A stretch of DNA of 64,000 nucleotides from Acidimicrobiales bacterium (lineage in GTDB: Bacteria > Actinomycetota > Acidimicrobiia > Acidimicrobiales > SZUA-35): contig JAWKIO010000005.1 in NCBI GenBank assembly GCA_041394265.1, positions 3,844,001-3,908,000 of the forward strand, given 5' to 3'. The translations under genes and the position numbers were made by a program. The notes under the pieces are model-generated. The model worked only from the letters and a program-made list of their open reading frames with translations. It was not told the DNA's origin and made no database searches. Of this stretch, positions 8,160-17,451 are shown piece after piece. Numbering within the stretch: the first letter of the stretch is position 1; each line of letters begins with the position of its first letter.

Positions 8160-9518
8160 ATGACTGGACACGCGCGAGGGCCGCTCTGGCGGATCGCAGC
8201 TGCGCTATTCGCACTGGGGCTGCTCGCAGCCTCGTGTGGCGGCAGTGGCAGCGACGCTTCGAGTGGCGGAGACAGCAGTGGCGACAGTGCAACGACCGCC
8301 GGTGGCGACGGCGGTGACAGCGGAAGCGACGGCGGAGCGTCGGGCGGCGAGCTGACCGCCGGCCCGGGGTTCGACGGCTCCACCATCAAGGTCGGGGTGC
8401 TCTCGGCTCTGAGCGGGCCGGCGGCCGTGATCGGCACCCAGCTTGCCGCCGGGCAGCAGGTGTACTTCGACTATCTCAACGCCGAACTCGGCGGGATCGG
8501 TGGGATGTACCCGGTCGAGATCGTGCTCGAGGACCACCAATACGACACCGCCGCCACCGTGCAGAAGTACGGCAAGGTGAAAGACGACGTCGTGATGTTC
8601 TCACAGATCATGGGTACGGCGTCGGTGTTCGCCACCCTGCCGATGCTCGCCGAGGACAACATGGTGGCCTCGCCCGCCAGCCAGGACGCCCCGTGGGTAC
8701 GTGAGCAGCACTTGATGCCGGTGATCGAGCCGTATCAGATCGATGTGATCAACGCGATGTCGTACTACCTCGGCGACGGTGGTGGTTCGGTCGACGACAC
8801 GATCTGCGCCGTGATCCAGAACGACCTCTACGGTGAGGCCGGGCTCGAGGGCCTCGAGTTCGCTGCTGATCAGCTGGGGTTCGAAGTGTCCACCGTGACC
8901 CGCTACGGCAGCGGCGATCAGTCGTTCACCGCGCAGGTGACCGAACTGGTGAACGCCGAGTGCGACATGGTGTGGGCCACCGCGCTGCCCACCGAGTTCG
9001 GCGGCATCCTCGGCACGGCCGCGCAGTCGGGCTTCACCCCCCGCTGGATCGCCCAGTCGCCGGCATGGATCGACGCGCTGGCGGCCACACCGCTGGCCGA
9101 CTACCTCCAGGCCTACGTCTGGGTGGCATCGATGGGTCAGGAGTGGGGAGCGGCGGACTCGACCGAGATGACCGCCATGGTCGAGCGTGTCGCCAAGTAC
9201 AAGCCGGACCAGACACCCAGCTACTACTTCACCTTCGGCTACCTCCAGGCGTGGGCGGCCCATCAGCTGCTCGAGGAGGCGGTGGCGAACGGCGACCTCA
9301 GCCGTGAGGGGGTCATCAGCGCCATGAACGGGATGAGTGCACTCGAGTTTGGTGACCTCGCCCCCAGCTATGGCTACGGCGCTCCCGAGGACCGGAACCC
9401 GCCACGGTATTCGACCATCTTCGCGGTGGATGTGAGCAAGCCGTTCGCGCTGGCTGCTCTGGCGCCCGACATCACCTCGCCGGCCGCCGAAGCGTTCGAG
9501 TTCGTCGCCGCCGGCTGA
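8160..9518 (+). CDS. ABC transporter substrate-binding lipoprotein (LivJ/K-like)
   Basis: This 452-residue secreted lipoprotein has a signal peptide ending in the lipobox LLAASC (Cys about residue 26), then a Gly/Ser/Asp-rich linker to about residue 65. A type-I periplasmic binding fold follows, beginning IKVGVLSALSGPAAVIGTQL. It should capture the solute outside the membrane and deliver it to LivHM. ATG 8160 is chosen because it begins the signal peptide and follows a purine-rich site (AAAAGGA). It is the last gene of the six-gene operon, 35 bp after livM. Confidence 0.9.
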   Translation: MTGHARGPLWRIAAALFALGLLAASCGGSGSDASSGGDSSGDSATTAGGDGGDSGSDGGASGGELTAGPGFDGSTIKVGVLSALSGPAAVIGTQLAAGQQVYFDYLNAELGGIGGMYPVEIVLEDHQYDTAATVQKYGKVKDDVVMFSQIMGTASVFATLPMLAEDNMVASPASQDAPWVREQHLMPVIEPYQIDVINAMSYYLGDGGGSVDDTICAVIQNDLYGEAGLEGLEFAADQLGFEVSTVTRYGSGDQSFTAQVTELVNAECDMVWATALPTEFGGILGTAAQSGFTPRWIAQSPAWIDALAATPLADYLQAYVWVASMGQEWGAADSTEMTAMVERVAKYKPDQTPSYYFTFGYLQAWAAHQLLEEAVANGDLSREGVISAMNGMSALEFGDLAPSYGYGAPEDRNPPRYSTIFAVDVSKPFALAALAPDITSPAAEAFEFVAAG

Positions 9519-9594
9519 CGTCGAGCGACGGATCGGCGCCGAATCGACGTTGCGTCCACCGCACTCTAGGGTCGGTCGGTGACCCCATATCGGG

Positions 9595-10821
9595 GTGACC
9601 GACGATCGGGGGATCAGGGTGAAGGTGGACGCAGCGGGGGCAGGTCTTGACGAAGGGCGCCTCGGGCGGATCGGGGCGCATCTGCGTAGCCGGTATCTCG
9701 ATCCCGGCAAGATCGCCGGCGCGCAGATGGCGATCGTGCGCGGTGGCACCGTCGGCTACTTCGAGAGCTTCGGTCTCCAGGATCGTGAGCGCTCGGTGCC
9801 GGTGGGTGACGACGCGATCTGGCGGCTGTATTCCATGACCAAGCCGATCACCGGTGTGGCCATGATGACGCTCTACGAACAGGGCCACTTCCAGCTCGAC
9901 GACGCCGTTGATCGCTGGATTCCCGAGTGGAAGAACATGACGGTGGCCGAACCCGACGGCGAGGGTGGCACCCGAGTGGTGCCGGCCGACCGGCCGCCGA
10001 CGATCCGCCACATCCTGTCGCACACCTCGGGCATCGGGTACGGCCCGGGCAATCAAGACCTCGTGATCGGCGATCGCAACTGGCTTGCCGACCACGACCT
10101 CGAGTCGATGTCGAAGGAGTTCGGCAACTGGCCGCTGCGCTTCCAGCCCGGGACTCGTTGGCTGTACTCCCACGGGATGGACATTGGCGCTCGCCTGGTC
10201 GAGATCATGTCGGGCATGGCGTACGACGACTATCTCCGTACGGCGATCTTCGAGCCCCTCGGCATGGTCGACACCGACTTCTGGGTTCCCGCCGACAAGG
10301 TCGGCCGATTCGCCGCCTGCTACGGACGCAACGCTCGCAAGGAGTTGGTGCTCACCGATGATCCGGAGGCGAGCACCTACCTCCGCAAGCCCAAGCTGCT
10401 CAATGGCGGCGGAGGGCTCGTCGGCACCACCGCCGACTACCTGCGGTTCATCGCCATGCTCGCCAACGGCGGCGAGCTCGATGGCGAACGCATCCTCGGT
10501 CGCAAGACGCTCGAGCTGATGACCTGCAATCACCTGCAGGGTGACGGGGAGATGGCCGACTTCGCCCTGCCGATGGGCTACGGCGAGGTCGGCTTCACCG
10601 GCACCGGCTTCGGACTCACGGTCGCCGTGTCGAAGGGCCCAGCTGCCTCCGGCGTCGCCGGGACGGCCGGCGAGTTCATGTGGGGTGGCGCCGCCTCGAC
10701 CACCTTCTGGGTCGATCCCGTCGAGGAGCTGGCCGTGGTGTTCATGACCCAGCTCCTGCCATCGGGCACCTTCAACTTCCCCGACCAGCTCAAGGCATTG
10801 GTGTACGGCGCCCTGCTCTGA
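9595..10821 (+). CDS. Serine hydrolase, beta-lactamase/esterase family VIII
   Basis: This protein of about 408 residues has the class C beta-lactamase-like SxxK motif YSMTK (about residues 81-85), ILSHTSGIG (about 140), the Tyr motif LYSHG (about 189) and a C-terminal WGGAAS segment in place of the KTG box. Such cytosolic proteins are usually esterases or carboxylic ester hydrolases rather than beta-lactamases. The start is uncertain: GTG 9595 is used, but GTG 9619 has a better purine-rich site, and a TAGGGT -10 lies at 9567-9572. It converges on the P450 gene with 12 bp between the stops. Confidence 0.85.
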   Translation: MTDDRGIRVKVDAAGAGLDEGRLGRIGAHLRSRYLDPGKIAGAQMAIVRGGTVGYFESFGLQDRERSVPVGDDAIWRLYSMTKPITGVAMMTLYEQGHFQLDDAVDRWIPEWKNMTVAEPDGEGGTRVVPADRPPTIRHILSHTSGIGYGPGNQDLVIGDRNWLADHDLESMSKEFGNWPLRFQPGTRWLYSHGMDIGARLVEIMSGMAYDDYLRTAIFEPLGMVDTDFWVPADKVGRFAACYGRNARKELVLTDDPEASTYLRKPKLLNGGGGLVGTTADYLRFIAMLANGGELDGERILGRKTLELMTCNHLQGDGEMADFALPMGYGEVGFTGTGFGLTVAVSKGPAASGVAGTAGEFMWGGAASTTFWVDPVEELAVVFMTQLLPSGTFNFPDQLKALVYGALL

Positions 10822-10833
10822 GCCTCCAACCAC

Positions 10834-12087
10834 TCAGCCCCAGCGGACCGGGAGGTGCTCGATCCCGAGCACGAAGTTGCCGGCTCGCTCGGGCTGGGCA
10901 ACGCCCGGGGTGACGAGCTCGAGGTCGGGCAGGCGGTCGAGGACCTCCTCGAACAGAACGCGGAGTTCGAGGCGAGCGAGCTGGGCGCCGAGGCAGAAGT
11001 GCCGACCGTTGCCGCCGAAGGCCATGTGCCGGTTGGCTTCGCGGGTGATGTCGAACTCGTCGGGGCGGTCGAACATGGCCTCGTCGCGGTTGCCGGACAG
11101 ATAGAGCAGGCGGAGCCGGTCGCCCTCGAGGACCTGCTGATCGCCGAGCACGACGTCGCGAGTGGCGGTTCGGTTCATGTTGCGCACGGGTGTGACCCAA
11201 CGCAGCATCTCCTCGATGGCGTTGGGGAGGAGCGAGCGGTCGGCCCGTAGCGCCGCCATCTGCTCGGGATGGAGGAGGAGTGCTTCGAGGCCTCCGGACA
11301 TCACATGGCGTGTCGTCTCGTCGCCGCCGACGAGGATGAGCATGGTCTCGTAGATGAGGTCCTCGGTCGACAGCGGCTCACCGTCGACGTGAATGAGAAG
11401 ACTGATGAGGTCTTCGGCCGCCGGGTCGGTTCGGGTCGCCATCTTCTCGACGATGTACTCGATCCACTCGAATACCGCGACCTCGACCTCGGAGCGGATC
11501 TCTTCGCCGCCGGTGGCGAACAGATCGGACCAATGGAGGAGCTTCTTCTCGTCGGCCATCGGGAGGCCCATGAGCTTGGCGATCATGCGCAGTGGGATCG
11601 GCTTGGCGATGTCCTCGACGAAGTCACAGGTGCCGTTGTCGATGACGTTGTCGATCAGTTCGGTCACGGTCTCCCGGAGAAAGGCTTCGTGGTCGGCGAC
11701 CCGGCGAGGGGTGAAGCCCGAGCTGACGATGCTGCGGCGCCGAGTGTGATCGGGTGGATCGGCATTGATCATCGAGGGGACCGAGCTGGTCGGTCGGGAG
11801 CCGAGTGAGCTGCAGTAGGTTTCCCAGTCGGCCTCGATGTGGCTGATCAGCTTGTGGGTGGTGACGGCCCACAGGCCTGAGATGTCGTCCCAGTAGATCG
11901 GGGCGTTGGACCGCATCCAGCGCATGTGCTCGAAGGGATCGGCGTTGAAGGCGAGGCTGAGGACCTCGACACCGTCGCGCACCGGATGCTCGGGTGTGCG
12001 GTGCACGGTGCGGGACTCGTCGTAGCGATAGAGGTGGGCATCGCCGCCGTTGGGTGTCGTTGCCGAGCGCAGTTCGGTGCTGTCCAT
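10834..12087 (-). CDS. Cytochrome P450
   Basis: This 417-residue soluble P450 has the I-helix motif GGDETTRH (about residues 253-260), the ExxR of EEMLR (about 289) and the heme loop FGGNGRHFCLG with the thiolate Cys (about 362). It is related to actinobacterial hydroxylases of the CYP125/142/124 style, which act on sterol or terpenoid chains, but subfamily cannot be set by eye. ATG 12087 is preferred over the open upstream frame because AGAGG lies 9 nt before it and the region upstream encodes the divergent Hsp70-like gene's promoter. No ferredoxin or reductase gene adjoins it. Confidence 0.9.
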   Translation of the reverse strand: MDSTELRSATTPNGGDAHLYRYDESRTVHRTPEHPVRDGVEVLSLAFNADPFEHMRWMRSNAPIYWDDISGLWAVTTHKLISHIEADWETYCSSLGSRPTSSVPSMINADPPDHTRRRSIVSSGFTPRRVADHEAFLRETVTELIDNVIDNGTCDFVEDIAKPIPLRMIAKLMGLPMADEKKLLHWSDLFATGGEEIRSEVEVAVFEWIEYIVEKMATRTDPAAEDLISLLIHVDGEPLSTEDLIYETMLILVGGDETTRHVMSGGLEALLLHPEQMAALRADRSLLPNAIEEMLRWVTPVRNMNRTATRDVVLGDQQVLEGDRLRLLYLSGNRDEAMFDRPDEFDITREANRHMAFGGNGRHFCLGAQLARLELRVLFEEVLDRLPDLELVTPGVAQPERAGNFVLGIEHLPVRWG

Positions 12088-12125
12088 GCCGTTCGCCTCT
12101 CGTTGCCGTCGATCGGCCCCTGTTC

Positions 12126-12131
12126 TAGTTT
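12126..12131 (+). promoter_or_regulatory. -10-like hexamer TAGTTT upstream of the Hsp70-like gene
   Basis: TAGTTT lies 20 nt before ATG 12152, in the 64-bp divergent gap shared with the P450 gene. The GAGGAGGGG ribosome site follows it, so this transcript would have a short leader of about 13-15 nt. Confidence 0.35.
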
Positions 12132-12151
12132 GGGTCCGGCGAGGAGGGGAA

Positions 12152-14752
12152 ATGGAGGGGGACGGGTATTGGTTGGGCGTCGATCTCGGGACGTGCACGA
12201 CCACGGCCGCCACTCGTGATTCGACCTCGACCACCATGGTGTCGCTCGGCCGTGATGGGCATGACATGCCGTCGGTGGTGGCGATCACCGACGACGGTGT
12301 GCTCGTCGGCGAGGCAGCACACCGCCGGGCCAGGATCGAGCCGGGAACGGTCGCCCGAGAGTTCAAACGGCGCATGGGCGACACGACTCCCATGCTGGTC
12401 GGTGGCCGGTCGGTCACGCCGGAGTGGTTGACTGCGCAGGTCCTCGGACACGTAATCGCCAGTGCCCGGGAGCAGCGAGGCACCGACCCGGATGGTGTCA
12501 CGCTCACCTACCCGGCCACGTGGGGTGACTACCGGCTCGATCGAATGCGTGAGGTGGCGGCGTTCGCCGGCCTCGACTCCGTCGAGTTGCTTCCCGAGCC
12601 CGAGGCCGCGGCGCGCTTCGCCGCGAGCACCGGGCGACTCGATGTCGGGCAGCTGGCTGCCGTGTTCGATCTGGGAGGGGGCACCTTCGACACGGCACTG
12701 GTCCGGCGGACCGATCCGTCGTCCTACGAAGTGGAAGGCCGGGCCATCGGGCTGGAGCGATTGGGCGGAGTCGATCTCGATCAGGCCCTGTTCGATCACG
12801 TGGTCGACACGCTCGATCTGGATCTCGCCGAGCTGCCCGATACGCCGACCACGCTCGCGGCCGTCGTGCAACTGCGGGACGACGTGATCGGGGCCAAGGA
12901 ACAGCTCTCGTTCGACTCCTCGACCGTCGTGCCCGTGATGCTGGAGGGGCGCCAGACGCAGGTCCGTCTCACTCGCTCGGAGTTCGAGACCCTCGCCCGG
13001 CCGTTCATCGATCGCGCGGTCGACAGCCTCGAGGAGGCGATCGACACCGCAGGGATCGCCCGTGGCCAGGTCGATGTGATCGTTCCCGTCGGAGGAACCT
13101 CACGCGTCCCGCTCGTCGCCGAGCGGCTGTCCTCCCGTCTCGGTATCCCGATCGCCTCGGCGACCAATCCTCGACACGCCGTGGCCCTCGGCGCCGTCGT
13201 GGCCTCCTCCCCGCCGGAACCTTCCAGCGCCGACCTCGACGAAGAGTCGCCATCCTTGGTCGACGATCGGTCCCTCGTGGTGGCCGCTGCGGCGACGTCG
13301 GCGGACGCACCAACGGCCGCCGAGCTGCCTCCACCTGCGGCGGAGCCCCCGTCGCTCCCACCCGCCGGCGACAGCGCTGCCGTCGTCGAGCCGGTCGACG
13401 TCGTGGCCGGGGGCGGACCGACGAGGTCGAGCCGTCTGCTCCTCGTTGGCGCACTGGCGGTGCTCGTGCTCGCCGTCGTTGGCGTGTGGCAGCTGATCGG
13501 CGATCGCGACGCCGGCGGTGACGACGTATCGGCCACCGGCGGCGTCGAGGCATCCGACGATGGCGAGACCGACCAGCGTGAGGCAACCGGCGAGGTGCCA
13601 TCGACCGGGTTCGAGATCGAGAACCCCGTCGGCAATGGCTACCAATCGAGTGCCTTCGGCCTACCTCTGGCCGACAGCGGTCCCTCTCGCCTGCCCCAGC
13701 AACTGTGGCAGAACCAGGTCCCCGGCATGTTCCAAACACCGGTTGGCTCCGGTGGCGTGCTCGTCGCCTCCGGAGCTGAACAGGTCGGCGACCGCTACCT
13801 CTCGCGGCTCACGGCCATCGACCCATCGACCGGCGCCGAGGTCTGGCGTCATGAGACGATCGACTTCCTCCACGCGTATTTCGTCGGTGACGGTGCAGTG
13901 GTCGGGTTGTTCCAAGTGGATCCGCTGGTCCACGACGCTGAGGCGATCGAGCCGCTGAGACTCGATGCGGTGTTGATCGATCTCACGACGGGCAACCCGC
14001 AGTCGCGGCTCGACATCACCTCTTCATCGGTCGACGTGGGGATGACCCCGCTGATGTCGGCCGTCCTGCAGGACAATGTCGTGGTCACCAGCTGGCACGA
14101 TGGCACCGAGCTGATCTCGTCGGCGTACGATCTCGCCGCCGCCCAACCGCTCTGGGAGCAGCGAGACCCGGCGCCGGAGTTCGCTCCGTCGACGGCGAGC
14201 GATCACGGCGTGTTCGTTGTCTACGGCGACGGTCTCCTGGTCGTGCGCGACCTTCGCAGTGGCGAGCGGTTGTGGTCGACCGTCGATGTCACGGGCCAAG
14301 CAGTGAAGGCGGTCGCCGGCGGGGTGATCGTGATCGGCGGAGCGACCGGACGGACGGACTTCGACGCATTCGACCTCCAGAGCGGAGAGGCTCGCTGGAG
14401 TGTCGCCCAGGGGTTGACGTTGGGCTTCACCGTCGACGAGGAGTACCTCTACGGCCTGCTGTCAGATTCGGATGCGCTCTACGCGGTCGACCTGACGGAC
14501 GGAAGCCTGCGTTGGGAGGAGCGTCTTCCCAATCTCGGATGGGGTCTCGATCTGATTCGAGCCGGTGACGACCGGGTCTACCTGATCGATGAGGGATCGA
14601 ACCTGGTCGCCTTCGACGCCCGCAATGGTGAGCCGTTGTGGCAGAGCAACGTCGGCACGATCGGCGCCGAGGACGACTACAGCTTCCAGCTGACCACCGC
14701 CGGCGAGGTCGTGTTCGTCCACTTGCGCGACTCGATCGTCGCGTTCGGCTGA
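12152..14752 (+). CDS. Hsp70-like ATPase fused through a membrane helix to a PQQ-like beta-propeller
   Basis: This 866-residue protein has an N-terminal Hsp70/actin-type nucleotide-binding domain: phosphate-1 loop GVDLGTCTTT (about residues 9-18), phosphate-2 VFDLGGGTFDTALV (about 170) and the adenosine motif IVPVGGTSRVPL (about 309). There is no Hsp70 substrate-binding domain. Instead there is an acidic Pro/Ala linker (about 350-425), one membrane helix LLLVGALAVLVLAVVGVWQL (about 428-447) and an extracellular part with PQQ/BamB-type blades such as AIDPSTGAEVWRH. It probably links an outside propeller to an inside ATPase; its partners are unknown. ATG 12152 follows GAGGAGGGG. Confidence 0.85.
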   Translation: MEGDGYWLGVDLGTCTTTAATRDSTSTTMVSLGRDGHDMPSVVAITDDGVLVGEAAHRRARIEPGTVAREFKRRMGDTTPMLVGGRSVTPEWLTAQVLGHVIASAREQRGTDPDGVTLTYPATWGDYRLDRMREVAAFAGLDSVELLPEPEAAARFAASTGRLDVGQLAAVFDLGGGTFDTALVRRTDPSSYEVEGRAIGLERLGGVDLDQALFDHVVDTLDLDLAELPDTPTTLAAVVQLRDDVIGAKEQLSFDSSTVVPVMLEGRQTQVRLTRSEFETLARPFIDRAVDSLEEAIDTAGIARGQVDVIVPVGGTSRVPLVAERLSSRLGIPIASATNPRHAVALGAVVASSPPEPSSADLDEESPSLVDDRSLVVAAAATSADAPTAAELPPPAAEPPSLPPAGDSAAVVEPVDVVAGGGPTRSSRLLLVGALAVLVLAVVGVWQLIGDRDAGGDDVSATGGVEASDDGETDQREATGEVPSTGFEIENPVGNGYQSSAFGLPLADSGPSRLPQQLWQNQVPGMFQTPVGSGGVLVASGAEQVGDRYLSRLTAIDPSTGAEVWRHETIDFLHAYFVGDGAVVGLFQVDPLVHDAEAIEPLRLDAVLIDLTTGNPQSRLDITSSSVDVGMTPLMSAVLQDNVVVTSWHDGTELISSAYDLAAAQPLWEQRDPAPEFAPSTASDHGVFVVYGDGLLVVRDLRSGERLWSTVDVTGQAVKAVAGGVIVIGGATGRTDFDAFDLQSGEARWSVAQGLTLGFTVDEEYLYGLLSDSDALYAVDLTDGSLRWEERLPNLGWGLDLIRAGDDRVYLIDEGSNLVAFDARNGEPLWQSNVGTIGAEDDYSFQLTTAGEVVFVHLRDSIVAFG

Positions 14753-14785
14753 CCGGTGGCGAGCGGCAGGCCGCCCACCACCGGT
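14752..14785. terminator. Hairpin between the convergent Hsp70-like and nspC genes
   Basis: ACCGGTGG (14752-14759) pairs with CCACCGGT (14778-14785); the 18-base loop contains a further GC-rich pairing. There is no T-tract. The position between two convergent stops suggests a bidirectional terminator. Confidence 0.45.
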
Positions 14786-14804
14786 CCAACCGGTACGAAC
14801 CCGC

Positions 14805-15992
14805 TCAGGACAGCCGGTCTCGGAAGTCCTCGTAGGTGAATGTACGAACGACGTCGAGCTCGCCGGATTCGCGTTGCACGACGATCGCCGGATGGTTGAC
14901 CCCGTTGAACATCGTGGTCTTCACCATCGTGTAATGCATCTGGTCTTCGAAGACGAGACGGTCGCCGATCTCGAGTGGCGACACGAAGGAGTATTCGCCG
15001 ATGGCGTCGCCGGCCAGGCACGAGCCGCCACCGAGGCGGTACGTGTGGTTGCCGATGCCGGGCATGAGACCTCCGACCACCTCGGGACGGTAGGGCTGCT
15101 CGAGCACGTCGGGCATGTGCGCAGTTGCCGAGATGTCGAGGATCGCCACCGGGTCGAGCTCGGTGTCGACGATGTCGAGCACGGTCGCGACGAGGACGCC
15201 GGTATTGAGGGCAACTGCGCTGCCCGGCTCGAGATACAGCTCGACATCCCAACGCTCGCGGAAGGCCCGAAGTCCGTCGATCAGGGTGTCGACGTCGTAC
15301 CCGGGACGGGTCATCAAGTGGCCGCCGCCCAGGTTGACCCAACGCATCTTGTGCAGCACGTGGGAGAAGTTGGCTTCGAGCGCCTCCATCAACCGGAGTG
15401 TGGCGTCGACGTCGCTCTCGCAAAGGGCATGGGCGTGGATGCCGTCGATCCGGTCGAACACGTCGTCGTCGATGAACTCGGGACGGGTGCCGAGGCGAGA
15501 TCCGGCCCGGCACGGGTTGTAGAGCTCGAACTCGACCTCGGACACCCCGGGGTTCACCCGGAGCCCGACGGATGCGCCGTTGGCCCGAGCAGTGTCGCCG
15601 AAGCGGTCGAGTTGGCCGACCGAGTTGAACACGAGATGGTCGGCGAGGCCGGCGATCTCGTCGAACTCGTCGGCCCGGTAGCCGGCGGAGTAGATGTGGT
15701 TCTCGCCACCGAACTCCTCGGCCGACAGGCGCAGCTCGTAGAGCGAGCTGGCGGTCGCTCCGGGCAGGAACTGGCGGACGAGTGGGAACACCGACCACTG
15801 GGCGAAGCCCTTCAGGGCCAAGATGATCTTGGCGCCCGATTCGGCCTGGACTCGAGCCATGAGTTCGAGGTTCTGGCGGAGCTTGTTCTCCTCGAGCACG
15901 AACGACGGCGAGGGGACATCGTGCATCCACTCGGCGATGTGCTGGGCTTCCTCGGCAGTGCGGAGGGCGATGGGGTTCAGCGACGCGATCAT
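14805..15992 (-). CDS. nspC: Carboxynorspermidine/carboxyspermidine decarboxylase
   Basis: This 395-residue PLP enzyme of fold III removes CO2 from carboxynorspermidine or carboxyspermidine to give norspermidine or spermidine. Family marks are the PLP lysine segment IILALKGFAQW (about residue 48) followed by LPGATASSLYELRLS, the GLRVNPGVSEV region (about 142), and a conserved WVNLGGGH (about 204) for cofactor phosphate binding. The start ATG 15992 overlaps the stop of the dehydrogenase gene (ATGA), so the two steps of the pathway are translated together. The upstream open frame is a shadow of the dehydrogenase gene. Confidence 0.88.
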   Translation of the reverse strand: MIASLNPIALRTAEEAQHIAEWMHDVPSPSFVLEENKLRQNLELMARVQAESGAKIILALKGFAQWSVFPLVRQFLPGATASSLYELRLSAEEFGGENHIYSAGYRADEFDEIAGLADHLVFNSVGQLDRFGDTARANGASVGLRVNPGVSEVEFELYNPCRAGSRLGTRPEFIDDDVFDRIDGIHAHALCESDVDATLRLMEALEANFSHVLHKMRWVNLGGGHLMTRPGYDVDTLIDGLRAFRERWDVELYLEPGSAVALNTGVLVATVLDIVDTELDPVAILDISATAHMPDVLEQPYRPEVVGGLMPGIGNHTYRLGGGSCLAGDAIGEYSFVSPLEIGDRLVFEDQMHYTMVKTTMFNGVNHPAIVVQRESGELDVVRTFTYEDFRDRLS

Positions 15993-17224
15993 GCCTGCAC
16001 CGCTTCCTCGGCCGGGGCGACCTCGTCGAGCGGACGGAACTCGATGTCGGTCCACGGCAGACCGTAGGCGTTGAGGTCGGCCATGAACGGGTCTGGGTCG
16101 AGTTGTTCGACGTTCCAGACGCCGGGCTCCATCCAGACCCCGGTCATCATCTGCTTGGCCCCGATCATCGCCGGCACGCCGGTGGTGTAGGAGACCGCCT
16201 GCGAGTTGGTTTCGGCGTACGCCTCCTGGTGATCACAGATCTGGTACACGTAGCGGGTGAACGGGTCGCCGCCGTCCTTGGTGCCGGTCACGATGCAGCC
16301 GATGTTGGTCTTGCCCACCGTGCGGGGACCGAGCGAGGCCGGGTCGGGCAGGAGCGCCTTCAGGAACTGGAGGGGCACGATCTCACGACCCTCGAACATG
16401 ATGGGTTCGATCGAGTCGAGGCCGATGTTGTTGAACACTTCGAGGTGGCGCAGGTAGGCGTCTCCGAAGGTCATCCAGAACCGCATGCGCTGAACGCCGG
16501 GCAGGTTCTGTGAGAGCGACTCCATCTCCTCGTGGTAGAGGAGGTACATGTTCTTCTCACCGACGGCGTCGAAGTCGAACGTGCGCTTGAACTGCATCGG
16601 GGCGGTCTCGACCCACTCGCCGTTCTCGAAATAGCGCCCGTTGGCGGTGACCTCGCGGATGTTGATCTCGGGGTTGAAGTTGGTGGCGAACGGGTAGCCG
16701 TGGTCGCCGCCGTTGCAGTCGAGGATGTCGACCGTGTTGATCGTGTCGAAGTGGTGCTTGACCGTATGGGCACAGAACACGTTGGTGACACCCGGATCGA
16801 ATCCCGATCCGAGCAGGGCCATGAGCCCGGCCTCTTTGAAGCGATCCTGATAGGCCCACTGCCACGAGTACTCGAACTTGGCCTCATCGAGTGGTTCGTA
16901 GTTCGCCGTGTCGAGGTAGTGGACGCCGGTTTCGAGACAGGCATCCATGATCGTCAGATCCTGATACGGCAGGGCCACGTTGATGACCATGAACGGTTTG
17001 ACTCGTTCGAACAGTGCCACCAATTCGGGGACACTGTCGGCGTCGACGCCAGAGGTGTCGATCGTGCGGCCGGTCTTTTCGAGAACTTCGGCGGCGATCT
17101 GATCGCACTTGGACTTGGTTCGTGACGCCAGCGTGATGTGGGGGAAGACCTCTTCCAGCTGGGCGCACTTGTGGGCTACGACTCGACCGACGCCACCGGC
17201 GCCGATGATCAGGATGTTTTCCAA
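15989..17224 (-). CDS. Carboxynorspermidine dehydrogenase (saccharopine dehydrogenase family)
   Basis: This 411-residue protein starts with a Rossmann motif, ILIIGAGGVGRVVAHKCAQ (residues 4-22), and continues as a saccharopine-dehydrogenase-like fold with SGFDPGVTNVF (about 138-148), typical of carboxynorspermidine synthase. It condenses aspartate beta-semialdehyde with diaminopropane or putrescine using NADPH. It begins with TTG at 17224, preceded by AAAGG, and overlaps nspC. Together the two genes form the aspartate-semialdehyde polyamine route that bypasses decarboxylated S-adenosylmethionine. Which diamine is used cannot be told from sequence. Confidence 0.87.
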   Translation of the reverse strand: MENILIIGAGGVGRVVAHKCAQLEEVFPHITLASRTKSKCDQIAAEVLEKTGRTIDTSGVDADSVPELVALFERVKPFMVINVALPYQDLTIMDACLETGVHYLDTANYEPLDEAKFEYSWQWAYQDRFKEAGLMALLGSGFDPGVTNVFCAHTVKHHFDTINTVDILDCNGGDHGYPFATNFNPEINIREVTANGRYFENGEWVETAPMQFKRTFDFDAVGEKNMYLLYHEEMESLSQNLPGVQRMRFWMTFGDAYLRHLEVFNNIGLDSIEPIMFEGREIVPLQFLKALLPDPASLGPRTVGKTNIGCIVTGTKDGGDPFTRYVYQICDHQEAYAETNSQAVSYTTGVPAMIGAKQMMTGVWMEPGVWNVEQLDPDPFMADLNAYGLPWTDIEFRPLDEVAPAEEAVQA

Positions 17225-17347
17225 CGAAGGCCTTTCAACATCTCGGTGAGGGGCACGCCGACCGTCGGCGAGACCGAACGAGCAACGCTACCGGTTGTGC
17301 GACCCGCTGCCGTCGCGAGGGCACGAGAGTTCACCTGCCGTCTGCTT

Positions 17348-17420
17348 CTGTGCGCCAAACACACCGCCCCCCACCGTTCTGTGCGTCGAAGTCACCGGCA
17401 GCGGGAACTTTGACGCACAG
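17348..17420. repeat. Three helically spaced copies of CTGTGCGYCRAA
   Basis: CTGTGCGCCAAA (17348-17359), CTGTGCGTCGAA (17379-17390) and, inverted, TTTGACGCACAG (17409-17420) start 31 and 30 bp apart, about three DNA turns each. Copies two and three form a near-perfect 14-bp inverted repeat with a 14-bp centre. The 316-bp region 17225-17540 is divergent (polyamine genes to the left, lipoprotein to the right) and holds no gene, so the repeats look like an operator array. Confidence 0.5.
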
Positions 17421-17451
17421 ATCGGGGTGGAGCGGGGCGTTTGATCGCGCT

